This document shows positions 31,501-43,198 of a DNA stretch of 64,000 nt, one piece after another (the first letter of the stretch is position 1; each line of letters opens with the position of its first letter). The DNA lies in the NCBI GenBank assembly GCA_963921795.1, contig OY997649.1, positions 62,812,006-62,876,005 of the forward strand. The letters are read 5' to 3'. The translations under genes and the position numbers were made by a program. This DNA is from Nannobrachium achirus. Lineage: Eukaryota > Chordata > Actinopteri > Myctophiformes > Myctophidae. The notes under the pieces are model-generated. The model had not been told where the DNA came from. It saw nothing but the letters and a program-made list of their open reading frames with translations, and did not search any database.

Positions 31501-32897
31501 CCTGGTCGAGTCCCATTGTGCTGGTCCCCAAGCCGGACGGCACAATCCGGTTCTGCAATGATTTCCGTAAATTAAATGAGATTTCAAATTTTGATGCTTA
31601 CCCCATGCCCCGGGTAGATGAATTAATCGAGCGGCTGGGCCCCGCTCAATTTGTAAGCACCCTCGATTTGACAAAAGGCTATTGGCAAGTGCCCCTTACA
31701 AAAGAAACCAAAGAGAAAACAGCCTTCTCTACCCCTGAAGGGCTGTTCCAATATACTGTCTTACCGTTCGGGGTACACGGTGCCCCCGCAACATTTCAGA
31801 GACTCATGGACCGAGTATTAAGGCCCCATCATCTCTATGCCGCCGCATATTTAGATGACATTGTGATCCACAGCAGCACCTGGGAGAATCACCTCCATCA
31901 CATCGAAGCAGTCCTGGGAGCTCTCCGACGAGCGGGTCTGACCGCCAACGCCAAGAAGTGCCGGATAGGTCTGTATGAGGCCGAATATTTGGGTTTCACT
32001 ATTGGGCGCGGGTGCGTAAAACCCCAATTACGCAAAGTGGAGCGTATACGCGAGTGGCCCAAACCCGTCAGCAAGAAGCAGTTAAAGTCATTCTTGGGAA
32101 TCATGTCCTACTATAACAAGTTCATAAATAACTATGCTACCCTTGCAGCTCCCTTGTACGAGATGACCCGACAAAGTCGGCCCAATATGCTGCGCTGGAC
32201 AGAGGAGACCGAGGCCGTGTTCCGAGGCCTCAAACTGAAGCTCTGCGATGAGCCGGTCCTAAAAACCCCGGACTTCGGTAAGAATTTTCTACTCCACACC
32301 GACGCCTCGAACACAGGCCTCGGGGCCGTGCTCTCGCAAGTCATTGATGACGAAGAGCACCCAATAGTCTTCATTAGCAGAAAGCTCTTAAAGCATGAAC
32401 TTAATTATGCAACGATAGAGAAAGAGGCTCTTGCTATTAAGTGGGCCATACACCACCTACGCTATTATTTGTGGGGAAGGCGTTTCACTCTCATAACGGA
32501 CCACGCACCATTGAAATGGATGGCTAAAAGTAAGGACACTAATAAGAGAATAACACGTTGGTTTCTGGAGTTGCAGGATTACAACTTTGAGGTGGAGCAT
32601 AAACCAGGGAAGGATATTCCCCATGCCGATGCCCTGTCCAGGCTCTATGAGGAAGAGCGGCAAGTTTGCGAACCAGTAGCAAACTTAAGGGGGGGGATGT
32701 GTGGTGGTTCGTTCGGACACCGCCCGCCAGGTAGGCCCTGCATGTCAAAGAAGCGCACCCTGGATGGGAGAGCGAGCCCTAGCAGACCAACACACTGTGT
32801 GGGCCAAGTGATTGACGGGCGTTACCTGCCGGCCCACACGCTTCATCAGGCACAAGCGTATGCACCTGTGGGCCCCACCCAACACAGGGGTGCATAA
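28515..32897 (+). CDS. LTR element polyprotein (gag-pol)
   Basis: A 1460-residue frame that ends inside the 3' LTR. Parts in order: short gag-like region; CCHC knuckle about 255-268; aspartic protease DSG about 315-325; H2C2 zinc-binding and integrase core about 555-770; reverse transcriptase about 968-1180 with YLDD near 1111; RNase H about 1255-1375. No chromodomain seen. Very GC-rich in the N-terminal half. Confidence 0.9.
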   Translation: MTTTQALDALLQSQAELQQAVTKLIEKIQIDQNVNPTRSPGEVLTKLSPDDDIEAFLEVFERTAARERWPVPDWGSIIAPFLSGEAQRVCRDLPLAEAREYRRLKAAILASQGYSMPARAQRFHGWNMQAALPPRPQIAALLRLTHGWLTTAGDPPLIERIVIDKCIRSLPPDARRYASQVSPNSVEALVALLENHQVSTEMMRSTKSEIPRGTGEARYNRDRSRPPATPLSPTTTRRAATERTARSQPQTSRRCYVCGKADHIAWSCPDRDRDVSMPSATAASDGRRPCLHSGSQRRRHSNLPVRIDGVDTQALLDSGSVVTLVHAEHAGRPTSSRMPVSCVHGDVRSYPTTLIRVQSTKGDVEVEAGIVPNLPVPLLIGTDCVLFERHWNPGGRGPPRPRRRRKIRPGPRWRNPLPACPVFRADSEGPESEPSPDEELQGDAPEAEEAPRGTSSEEPEPVAWPDFPEEEDESSPLRGDFATQQWNDPNLENARRNVSAIDGKLCEGVSELISPYFFVRRDLLYRGWRNNTGDVIEQLLVPKEYVTRVLYLAHTHQLGAHLGVKKTTDRINARFYWPGIKRAVEDFCKGCGVCQLTAPRPFQRNPLIPMPIISTPFSRIGMDIVGPLPKSARGHKYILVILDYATRYPEAIPLRAATARAVAHKLFMLFSRVGIADAILSDQGTCFMSRVITELYKWLKIDKIKTSIFHPQSDGLVERFNKSLKQMLKKLIDIDGKDWDRLIPLVLFAIREVPQASTGYSPFELLYGRQPRGLLDIAKETWESQPSPHRSVIDHVEQLQERAKKIWPLVREHMEQAQRAQCRVYNRGATLRSFEVGEKVLVLIPTSECKFLAKWQGPYEIMEKLGPVNYRVRQIGRRKTMQIYHINLLKKWHVVPPVALPALLTTLSSQNPPPVPIGEELSPAQVQDIRELLSRNADRFSELPGRTHAIAHDIQTTPGKIVRQRPYRIPEARRGAVKEEVTNMLQLGIIEESHSAWSSPIVLVPKPDGTIRFCNDFRKLNEISNFDAYPMPRVDELIERLGPAQFVSTLDLTKGYWQVPLTKETKEKTAFSTPEGLFQYTVLPFGVHGAPATFQRLMDRVLRPHHLYAAAYLDDIVIHSSTWENHLHHIEAVLGALRRAGLTANAKKCRIGLYEAEYLGFTIGRGCVKPQLRKVERIREWPKPVSKKQLKSFLGIMSYYNKFINNYATLAAPLYEMTRQSRPNMLRWTEETEAVFRGLKLKLCDEPVLKTPDFGKNFLLHTDASNTGLGAVLSQVIDDEEHPIVFISRKLLKHELNYATIEKEALAIKWAIHHLRYYLWGRRFTLITDHAPLKWMAKSKDTNKRITRWFLELQDYNFEVEHKPGKDIPHADALSRLYEEERQVCEPVANLRGGMCGGSFGHRPPGRPCMSKKRTLDGRASPSRPTHCVGQVIDGRYLPAHTLHQAQAYAPVGPTQHRGA
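32688..32699 (+). other. Polypurine tract of the LTR element
   Basis: AGGGGGGGGATG directly abuts the 3' LTR start. Confidence 0.8.
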
Positions 32898-33824
32898 GTA
32901 CTGAGCTCGCTCTCCCCTTCAGTCTGTGCTGGGAGTCTCTGACAAGCTGATCATGGGCAGACAGGCGGTAAGAGCCACCATATTTCCCTCTCCACCGCAT
33001 GTTACTGTGTAAAGTGCATTATAGTAATGTTCCTTCTACTCATTACTTCTAGGCATGGACTGGGAGCGGACTGACACTGAGGAGTGTGTACCTGGATCAA
33101 TGAGGAGCGCAAACCTGACTCACTGTGGAGTGTGTACCTATCACTGGAGAGTGTGTACTCGGCGAGCTGAGGAGAAGGACCTGGAAAAGGAGACCACAGC
33201 CTTACCTTCCGGACCCCCAGCGAGCCACCCCTATTCCTATTTTGTTGAGTATATCTCACTTCCCTTAAAACCTTACTAGTATCCGGAAATTCTCTGGCCC
33301 CAGGCCCATTATACCCCGTGTTCATTTTATTTAGAAGATAGAGAATTAGACGGATTTGTGTAAGAGCGGGCACCTACTCACCTATTACCTGTCACCTGTG
33401 GAAAAGAACTATACTCACCTATTACCTGTCACCTGTGGAAAAGAACTATACTCACCTATTACCTATGGGAAAGAAATACTTTACCTGTCACCTGTAGAGA
33501 GGAACTATACTCACCTAGCGCCGGTGGGGAAGAGAGACTATACAATGGAATTATACTCGCCTGTTTCCTGTGGAGGGAAACCCCTTTAAAGTAACTCTTA
33601 CCTACCCCCCTGGCCGCCCCACGAAGAGGAGAAACGACAGCCCCGTCCCGGGAAAACCTTGTGTTGATTTATTAAAAGACAATTTCAGTTATTCACATTT
33701 ATGTTGTTCATTCATGCTACGTTGCATTACAATGCTGTTGTAAAATAAGAACTGTTCAATAAATGCCCGAGTTGGCAACACGGTCTTTGCTCTCTTGTGC
33801 CTTGGTTTGGGTTCAGTCTCCACA
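32700..33824 (+). repeat. 3' LTR
   Basis: Near-identical to 27345-28470 (about four differences). Same TGTGG start and CCACA end. Confidence 0.92.
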
Positions 33825-33954
33825 ATATACTATATGGGTAACTGGACCAATATACATCACTGGCCAGATGGCCAAGACATGGCGTGGCTTGTCGCCCTTA
33901 GGGGTCTTACTAGTTACTTTAATAGGCCTAGAATTATTGAATGCTTTAACCAGT

Positions 33955-34028
33955 GAAAAATAGCAGATATGCAAGCTCACAGCGCGGCACCGAGTGCCGC
34001 GCTGCGAGCTTGTAGATCTGCTATTTTT
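33955..34028. repeat. Hairpin, copy 12 (family A)
   Basis: Arm GAGCTTGTAGATCTGCTATT on the right, GAAAAATAGCAGATATGCAA on the left. Loop GCGGCACCGAGTGCCGC is intact. Confidence 0.9.
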
Positions 34029-34385
34029 GAAAAAGTTGTGAAAATGTGTGCAAATCTTTGATTATGTATTTTCAAAGCGAACGTTTGTAACTCAAATTTT
34101 GCTTCTGGGTGGTCCCTGGAACTAAATATTTTGAGATGGGGGTCTGTGGCAAAATACATATAAGTTTGGGGGTCCTTCACATGAAAAGGTTTGAGAACCA
34201 CTGACATAGTAGTCTCTCAAGAACAGATTAACTGAGCTCCAGTTAAGTGAAAAGGTCAAAAGGACCTTTTCTTTGACGATGGCTGGCCAGATTGCTGACA
34301 TAGAAACATAGATTTTAAAAAAAAAATCTTAGAAGGATTCAAAAGACACTTATAGAATCGGGTCAAAATTCTAATTTTCACGATT

Positions 34386-34431
34386 CTTCAAAAAATAGCA
34401 GATCTACAAGCTCGCATCTGCTATTTTTCAA
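34386..34431. repeat. Hairpin, copy 13 (inner part lost)
   Basis: AATAGCAGATCTACAAGCTC goes straight to GCATCTGCTATTTTTCAA: the loop and most of the right inner arm are missing. Confidence 0.8.
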
Positions 34432-34513
34432 TAGTTAAAGCATAAAATAATGATACACAATATAGTGTACCCGTTCTGAATGGGTTAAACCAGTTTGTGG
34501 CTCTGTGTTTTAC

Positions 34514-34664
34514 CTCGTAGAAGGGTTTGGGGTCGGTCCAGTGATGGCTCTCTGCGTCGTGGAGGATGCTGGTGGCACACACCTGGACGCAGTAGCTGGT
34601 CAGCTGCTCCCTGAGGGCCTCGGACGCCTCCCGGTACCTCTGGACGGGCAGCAGGGTCAGGGGT
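34514..34664 (-). CDS. kiaa0825: kiaa0825 exon with VQRY and DAESHHW block
   Basis: This 151-nt minus-strand exon has acceptor GCTGTTTGCAG|A and donor TACGAG|GTAAAA. It reads PLTLLPVQRYREASEALREQ, then an LTSYCVQVCATS segment and DAESHHWTDPKPFYE. The DAESHHW motif and the phase-0 junction to GERCSF in the next exon are the strongest evidence for KIAA0825. The intron space is tightly bounded on both sides. A LINE 3' end begins about 30-50 bp upstream of the acceptor, and a hAT-like fragment ends about 20 bp beyond the donor. Confidence 0.88.
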
Positions 34665-34694
34665 CTGCAAACAGCACAGGAACCCGTTCACTTA

Positions 34695-35173
34695 GATCAG
34701 CCAACACAGGGATGCTGACAGAACCCTCGCTAAAAACCCCAGGGCAAAAATCCACTCGTCCGAGACAGTTTGCCCTCCTGGCCCCCAAGTTGTGGAATAA
34801 ACTCCCTGTCGCACTTAGAACGACGGACTCAGTCGCTAGCTTTCGCCGTGGACTGAAGTGAAGACTCACCTTTTCAGACTCCACCTAAACCCATAGAACT
34901 ACTGGAAAAATCAATGACCATACATGAAGCTAGTTAGCATTTGTTTTTTTAGGTTTTTAGAACTTTTTTCTTTAATGATTATATTGTGTTTTTTTCAAGA
35001 ATAGATATCCATTTGCATTTGTTATATTGCTGTTGATGTACTGACATATTATCTTAAGGCTCGTCTGAGGACGACCTAGAGAGAGAGAGAGAGATGTTTT
35101 TATCTGCTTATTGTAAGTCGCTTTGGATTAAAAGCATCTGCTAAATGCCTAAACTGTATACTGTAAACTGTAA
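34695..35173 (+). mobile_element. L2/CR1-like LINE 3' end
   Basis: The plus strand reads RQFALLAPKLWNKLPVALRT and then VASFRRGLK, the conserved C-terminus of fish L2-type LINEs. The characteristic 3' end follows: TAAGTCGCTTTGGATTAAAA, CATCTGCTAAATGCC. 5' truncated. It begins 30-50 bp upstream of the acceptor of the exon at 34514-34664. Confidence 0.75.
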
Positions 35174-35185
35174 CCGAGGACACAT

Positions 35186-35600
35186 CAGGGATGGGACGAT
35201 AGGAACATGTCATATCACGATTATTGTGACAAAAAATAAATCGCGATTTACGACATTATCGCAAATACTCAAAATCCATTATCCTGTGGCGGAACATTAG
35301 CCAAAAGACATTTGATAGAGAGTGAAAAGAAGACTGTATAAAGTATGTATATTATAAGTACCTTTTTACCAATTATAGAGGGTTTAAGTGGTACCGGATA
35401 TGCAGCTCTGCAAATAAAAGGTGAATTGATCCCAGTGCATGACGGAGGACTTGATTGAGTATTTTATCAGACAAAAGTGGAGAACATAACATTAAAGAAT
35501 GTAGTACAGTACAATTTATCGTGACAATATCACGATGAATTAAATATCCACAATACGATTATCGTGAGTGTTTTTTATCACGATAAACGATAATGTAACT
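35186..35600. mobile_element. hAT-like family E element lacking the hairpin
   Basis: Starts CAGGGATGGGACGATAGG and shares GGGTTTAAGTGGTACCGGAT and GGTGAATTGATC with 2870-3230. At 35297-35308 it reads TTAGCCAAAAGACATTTG with no hairpin. The right end is truncated after TATCACGATAAACGATAAT. Confidence 0.75.
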
Positions 35601-36059
35601 TTTTTTTTTTAAATACTTCACATAACATCCACACGTTGTCCGTTGCTCCCGGTGAGCAGGTTGGTGCCTTGCATGGTTTCCTCCGCCATCGCTGTATGAA
35701 CGTACTGTATACATGTGTGAATGGGTGAATGTAATGCACAATCTCTGTAAAACGCCTTGCATAAAAGCGCCATAAAAATGCACCATTTACCACAATTGTC
35801 TATGGGGAGGACTTAATTGACACAACTAAATTGAGGAAAAGAAGAGGTACATAATTAATTATTTTGGTCACAATAATCATGATATGATATTTGCATTTGG
35901 TCCCATATCCCTAAACGCATGTGATATTAATTGAGACGCTAGCGACTGACCTGGCTAAGACATGGCTACCAAGCAGTCATATCTTATCTTGGCCATAACT
36001 GGGGCACTCATTCTTCAAGTTTCATTTTGTTTCTTGATTGACGCATATATGTTGGAAAG

Positions 36060-36580
36060 CAGGGGCGTCAATTGGGTATGGCAGGGGTATGCAGCTGCCA
36101 TACCCTGGGTCCAGGGGGGAATATAAAAGTTACTTTTAAATATAAATCCATGAATGTGTCTTTGTCTATCTGTGCTGGTTATTATGTTGTTAAATTACAG
36201 TAAAATAACTACAAATGCAAAATTTGACAAAATGGTCACTTTAACAAGCTATTATAATTATATTCTCCACACTTGCATCTTGACAAAATGGTAGCCTATA
36301 TTCCCAGGTTCCGCAAGTCAGCTGCACAGGTGCAATGCATTATTGTTAATTGTGGCACGTTTCCTAACATGCCAAGTTTAGCTGCACTTGAAAAACCCGT
36401 TCAAGGCTGCCATATCCAGCCCAAGAAACCGTAGAAACCGAGGAAAAATAGAATGTACTTCTTAAAATAAATGTATCATGCCTGTTTCTAAGGTATGGCA
36501 ACATGACTGGTGTCTTGCACGCGCGTGCAAGACACCAGTCATGTTGCCATACCTTAGCTTTTTCTAAACTGACGCCACTG
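36060..36580. mobile_element. hAT-like family G element, long copy
   Basis: Ends CAGGGGCGTCAATTGGG and TGACGCCACTG. Flanks TTGGAAAG (36052-36059) and GTGGAAAG (36581-36588) match 7 of 8. Contains a perfect 68-bp palindrome. Confidence 0.82.
36489..36556. repeat. Perfect 68-bp palindrome
   Basis: TAAGGTATGGCAACATGACT opens the left half, and the right half is its exact reverse complement ending GCCATACCTTA. The centre is GCACGCGCGTGC, with no spacer. Confidence 0.97.
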
Positions 36581-36707
36581 GTGGAAAGTGGGTGAAGTGC
36601 TCTTCTTTTGAATTAGCCGAGAGCATGTGTTGTGGTGGGGGGCTGCTGGTGGGGTGGGTGGCATTTCAGGAGGCGTTGCAGACAGTAGGAGGCGGGGTTT
36701 ACGAGCG

Positions 36708-36816
36708 GGGGGGGGGGGGGGGGGGGAGACATGCGCTACAGGTGTTGCAGTACCGGAGGCCGCTGCACAAGGGGTGCAGAGGGCATTGGGGGAGGGGGAA
36801 GGGGGGGGGGGGGGGT
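36708..36816. repeat. G-rich tracts (quadruplex-prone)
   Basis: Runs of 18 and 14 or so G at about 36709-36727 and 36798-36814. Confidence 0.8.
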
Positions 36817-37287
36817 CCCCTGAAATGCCTTTTGAAGGGGACGGGGGCCAAAAGTTAAAGGCGTATATTATGGGGTCGATAAAACCACAATGTGGACGCC
36901 ATTAGCACCTGTCAGTCACTGTTGGGGATAGAGCGAGAGGGGCGAGGTTGTGATGGTTTGGGACGTTGGAGGAGGAGGAGGAGGTACGATGGGGAGGAGG
37001 GGTACGTTCAGGGGTGTCGCACCAAATTCTGGGCCCTGGCTACAAGGATTCACTGCGGACTGGGAACGCATTATTACGCATTATTTTGTGCTTTAACTAT
37101 TGAAAAGTGTTTGAATATTTCAAATCCTTCTGAGGTTTAAAAAAAAAAAAAAAAAAAACTGTTTCCCATCTCAAAATATTTTGTTCCAGGGACACCCCCC
37201 AGAAGCAAAATTTGAGTTACATAATGTTTGCTTAAAAAAATACATATATTATATTATATTCAAAGATTTGCACACATTTTCACTACT

Positions 37288-37346
37288 TTTCAAAAATAGC
37301 AGATCTACAAGCTCGCAGTGAGCTTGTAAATCTGCTATTTTTCCAA
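37288..37346. repeat. Hairpin, copy 14 (short loop, family A)
   Basis: AATAGCAGATCTACAAGCTC then GCAGT then GAGCTTGTAAATCTGCTATT. The GCGGCAC inner arms are missing. Confidence 0.9.
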
Positions 37347-37350
37347 TAGC

Positions 37351-37637
37351 TTAAAGGAGTAGTTCACCCCCAAAATGACTTTTTTTCTATTGATTACTCA
37401 TGCCATGGCATGGAGAGTAGAGTTCAATAATATTTTTTGTTTTTTGTCACATTCCTAAGACAAAAATTTGATTCGAGTAAATTTACCCCCATTGATTCCG
37501 GAACGAATGGGGGTAAATTTATTGTTATCACATTTTTGTCTTAGGAATGCGACAAAAAAATATTATTGAACTCTACTCTCCATGGCGTGAGTAATCAATA
37601 GCAAAAAAGTCATTTTGGGGGTGAACTACTCCTTTAA
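37351..37637. mobile_element. TTAA foldback MITE, second family
   Basis: TTAA at both ends. AGGAGTAGTTCACCCCCAAA and its reverse complement at the ends. Nested in hAT 37009-37680. Confidence 0.88.
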
Positions 37638-37694
37638 ATATAAAATAATTAGCCTCCCCCCCCCCGCTGTGACACCCCTGGGTACGTTGGCTGT

Positions 37695-37851
37695 TCAAGC
37701 TCACAGTGAGCTTGTAGATCGGCTATTTTTGTCTAAAGTTCTCAGAATATGGACGCTAGGGTCCAAGTGGTTAATATAAAAAAGGAGAAAAAATAATCTA
37801 TCACTCAAAGATTTGGAGGACCCCCTGTAGTAACTCTGTTGAAGACCCCTG
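37695..37851. mobile_element. hAT-like family C, right-end fragment
   Basis: Contains a short hairpin (copy 15, 37696-37731), TCCAAGTGGTTAATATAAAA and the terminal GTTGAAGACCCCTG. Confidence 0.75.
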
Positions 37852-38586
<735 letters not shown>

Positions 38587-38882
38587 AACACACACATACA
38601 AGCGTGCGCGCGCGCACACACACGCACGCAACCCTCCCTGGACGCCCGAACAATAAATCCAACAAATAGTGTTTCGCAGCGAAACACAGCTGTTTCCATT
38701 GCTCCTTTGGTGTCATTCGAAGGTGTAAATCTTTTTACGCGCACGCAGACGGCGATATTTTCCCGTTATATTATGAAACTAAATGGAATGGAATACAATT
38801 ATGGCCATGTGGAGTTATATCGCCTCTGTCGGGGTGGAACCCTCGCATGTTCCCAAAACGGTTAGTTACTCTTTCGGGAATT

Positions 38883-38983
38883 AAAACGCAAAAGTAGGAA
38901 AACGTAGGGCGATCGACGAGCTTGGATCGCGTCGCTTCGTTGCGTGCTTCGGGCTGCTTGCGGATCTGCTACTTCTGATGCGT
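38883..38983. repeat. Hairpin, copy 16 (diverged, family B)
   Basis: Flanks AACGCAAAAGTAGG and GATCTGCTACTTCTGATGCG are inverted. The core is changed, with TCGACGAGCTTGGATCGCG. A family B end AGAGGTTTCTGACCGACAGC follows at about 39045. Confidence 0.55.
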
Positions 38984-39079
38984 TTGTGTGACGATCAAGT
39001 CGAGCGTTGATGTTTCGGATAACTCTTCGAATAAAGGAGATAAGAGGTTTCTGACCGACAGCAACGATGTATACGGGTA

Positions 39080-40425
<1,346 letters not shown>

Positions 40426-40629
40426 AAAGGACCAACACTGTAAATCTGAATGACAAGAGGTTTGTGCGGGTCAGACTCAGGACGTTTAGTGTAAGCACTT
40501 GACCGGGGGGTTCAATCCCACATGCTATGAGAGGATGAAATGTTCTTACACAATATAATACTACCGAGGAATAAACACAATTACACCATGACCTTGATTT
40601 TCCTCATGCCTGATCTGATAAAAAGTAAA

Positions 40630-40658
<29 letters not shown>
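40630..40658. repeat. (AAT)n microsatellite
   Basis: About nine ATA units. Confidence 0.95.
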
Positions 40659-40660
<2 letters not shown>

Positions 40661-40941
40661 TAAATACAAATAATAAAAAGCTTTTAAATGCCTTTCATGT
40701 CTGTAAAATTGCCTTTCTGTGTAATGTCATTTGTAATGTGTGATAGGAATAGATACATGTTTCTATGAAGAAAAATGTGGACACAAACTAAATAAAAAAG
40801 AAATAATAACTTGACATAACTATGACTAAATACGTATACTGACAATTTCATCACCAAATGCATTAAAATTTTAGGGAGGGACCAGTGGAGAAGAGATTCA
40901 GCAGAACATAAGTCACCAAGGTTGCGCACACGAGTCACAGT

Positions 40942-41012
40942 CCAAAAATAGGTGATCTACAAGCTCGCGAGTCGCGACGCGTTGTGAGCTTGTAGATCGG
41001 CTATTTTCGGCA
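40942..41012. repeat. Hairpin, copy 17
   Basis: AAAAATAGGTGATCTACAAG and GAGCTTGTAGATCGGCTATT arms around CTCGCGAGTCGCGACGCG. Host element not recognised. Confidence 0.8.
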
Positions 41013-41103
41013 TGCAGCAAAGTGAACATCTGCCATTTTGATGGCATCACAACCTTTTTTCCTTGATTTTGTATTTTGTGTGTAATACATGACAAAATGG
41101 ACT

Positions 41104-41497
41104 GACCTCATGCTTCCTTCAATGCATGAGTAGTCCAAGTTGTTTCTTTTCACCTGACAGGGGGGATTTCCCCGGGATGGACGTAGCGCGTGGAAGGAAC
41201 ACGTTATTCCAAACAGTGCCTTTCCCCTCCATCAAGCGCCCCAGCTGGCCAGGGGGAGGCATTATTGAGACCAGGATTACTGCATGTTTTTGTAAGGGTA
41301 TCAACCCTAGGAGACACGGGGAGAACATGCATACTCCACACAGAAAGGCCCCATCACCGACCCCACCTAGGGTGTGGGCGCTGATGATGCGGAGGGAGAA
41401 ACACTCCCCCAGCACCCACAGCGTCCCCCGACGGGAATCGAACCCAGGACCTTCTAGCCGTGAGGCGAAGTGCTAACCACTGCGCCCGTGCCTCTCA
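41104..41497 (-). mobile_element. V-SINE-like element, minus strand
   Basis: The minus strand begins GGCACGGGCGCAGTGGTTAG and holds a tRNA-like B box region GGTTCGATTCCCG, then GTGGAGTATGCATGTTCTCC, the conserved central block of vertebrate V-SINE-type elements. A second copy is at 55678-56197. Confidence 0.75.
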
Positions 41498-41509
41498 AAG
41501 ACCCCTGTT

Positions 41510-43198
41510 TTATAACTTACACCCTGTCCTTAGTGGAGGCTGCGTGCTCCCTCAGTGTGGTGGTAGAGTTCTATAACTTACACCCTGGTGGAGGCTGTGT
41601 GCTCCCTCAGTGTGGTGGTAGAGTTCTATAACGTACACCCTGTCCTTAGTGGAGGCTGCGTGCTCCCTCAGTGTGTGCTGGTAGAGTTCTATAACGTACA
41701 CCCTGTCCTTGGAGGCTGCGTGCTCCCTCAGTGTGGTGGTAGAGTTCTATAACTTACACCCTGTCCTTAGTGGAGGCTGCGTGCTCCCTCAGTGTGTGCT
41801 GGTAGAGTTCTATAACTTACACCCTGGTGGAGGCTGTGTGCTCCCTCAGTGTGGTGGTAGAGTTCTATAACTTACACCCTGTCCTTAGTGGAGGCTGCGT
41901 GCTCCCTCAGTGTGTGCTGGTAGAGTTCTATAACTTACACCCTGGTGGAGGCTGTGTGCTCCCTCAGTGTGGTGGTAGAGTTCTATAACTTACACCCTGG
42001 TGGAGGCTGTGTGCTCCCTCAGTGTGGTGGTAGAGTTCTATAACGTACACCCTGTCCTTGGAGGCTGCGTGCTCCCTCAGTGTAGTGGTAGAGTTCTATA
42101 ACTTACACCCTGGTGGAGGCTGTGTGCTCCCTCAGTGTGTGCTGGTAGAGTTCTATAACTTACACCCTGGTGGAGGCTGTGTGCTCCCTCAGTGTGGTGG
42201 TAGAGTTCTATAACTTACACCCTGGTGGAGGCTGTGTGCTCCCTCAGTGTGTGCTGGTAGAGTTCTATAACGTACACCCTGTCCTTAGAGGAGGCTGTGT
42301 GCTCCCTCAGTGTGTGCTGGTAGAGTTCTATAACTTACACCCTGTCCTTAGTGGAGGCTGCGTGCTCCCTCAGTGTGGTGGTAGAGTTCTATAACTTACA
42401 CCCTGTCCTTAGTGGAGGCTGCGTGCTCCCTCAGTGTGGTGGTAGAGTTCTATAACTTACACCCTGTCCTTAGTGGAGGCTGCGTGCTCCCTCAGTGTGT
42501 GCTGGTAGAGTTCTATAACTTACACCCTGTCCTTAGTGGAGGCTGCGTGCTCCCTCAGTGTGTGCTGGTAGAGTTCTATAACTTACACCCTGTCCTTAGT
42601 GGAGGCTGCGTGCTCCCTCAGTGTGTGCTGGTAGAGTTCTATAACTTACACCCTGTCCTTAGTGGAGGCTGTGTGCTCCCTCAGTGTGTGCTGGTAGAGT
42701 TCTATAACTTACACCCTGTCCTTAGTGGAGGCTGCGTGCTCCCTCAGTGTGGTGGTAGAGTTCTATAACTTACACCCTGTCCTTAGTGGAGGCTGCGTGC
42801 TCCCTCAGTGTGTGCTGGTAGAGTTCTATAACTTACACCCTGTCCTTAGTGGAGGCTGCGTGCTCCCTCAGTGTGGTGGTAGAGTTCTATAACTTACACC
42901 CTGTCCTTAGTGGAGGCTGCGTGCTCCCTCAGTGTGGTGGTAGAGTTCTATAACTTACACCCTGTCCTTAGTGGAGGCTGTGTGCTCCCTCAGTGTGGTG
43001 GTAGAGTTCTATAACTTACACCCTGGTGGAGGCTGCGTGCTCCCTCAGTGTGTGCTGGTAGAGTTCTATAACTTACACCCTGTCCTTAGTGGAGGCTGCG
43101 TGCTCCCTCAGTGTGGTGGTAGAGTTCTATAACTTACACCCTGTCCTTAGTGGAGGCTGCGTGCTCCCTCAGTGTGGTGGTAGAGTTCTATAACTTAC
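41510..43198. repeat. Minisatellite of about 29 units derived from an exon end and splice donor
   Basis: Units of about 53-62 bp hold, on the minus strand, ACTGAGGGAGCACGCAGCCT, then GGACAGGGT|GTAAGT and GTTATAGAACTCTACCA. The same text forms the last ~45 nt of the kiaa0825 exon at 43199-43476 plus its donor. Variants: GTGTGCTGG against GTGGTGG, and a shortened CCCTGGTGG form. Units still carry GTAAGT. Confidence 0.93.

Larger units (their letters stand above)
27345..33824 (+). mobile_element. Gmr1-like Ty3/gypsy LTR retrotransposon
   Basis: 6.48 kb with two LTRs and ATAT on both sides (27341-27344 and 33825-33828). The two LTRs differ at only about four places in 1125, so the insertion is recent. 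It looks whole: one long frame spans the interior. Gene order is zinc knuckle, protease, integrase, reverse transcriptase, RNase H. Integrase before RT is the mark of the Gmr1 group first described in cod. It lies antisense to kiaa0825. Confidence 0.92.
33925..34496. mobile_element. hAT-like family A sequence, rearranged
   Basis: Two hairpins (copies 12 and 13) and the phrases GGAACTAAATATTTTGAGAT and GGTTTGAGAACCACTGACAT. Ends about 20 bp from the kiaa0825 exon donor at 34513. Confidence 0.6.
37009..37680. mobile_element. hAT-like family A element, complete, with nested MITE
   Basis: Ends CAGGGGTGTCGC and TGTGACACCCCTG. GGTACGTT is duplicated exactly at 37001-37008 and 37681-37688. Holds hairpin copy 14 (37288-37346) and the TTAA MITE at 37351-37637. 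Confidence 0.92.

Noticed and set aside
40460-40535. tRNA-like sequence with GGGTTCAATCCC
   Set aside because: No matching A box or cloverleaf could be drawn, so at most a SINE scrap.
42170-42768. Open frames repeating a 20-residue unit (CVLVEFYNLHPVLSGG)
   Set aside because: Plus-strand shadows of the exon-derived minisatellite. The coding sense is the minus strand exon at 43199-43476.
41510-43198. CRISPR-like array
   Set aside because: Units are contiguous without unique spacers, and the context is a vertebrate intron.
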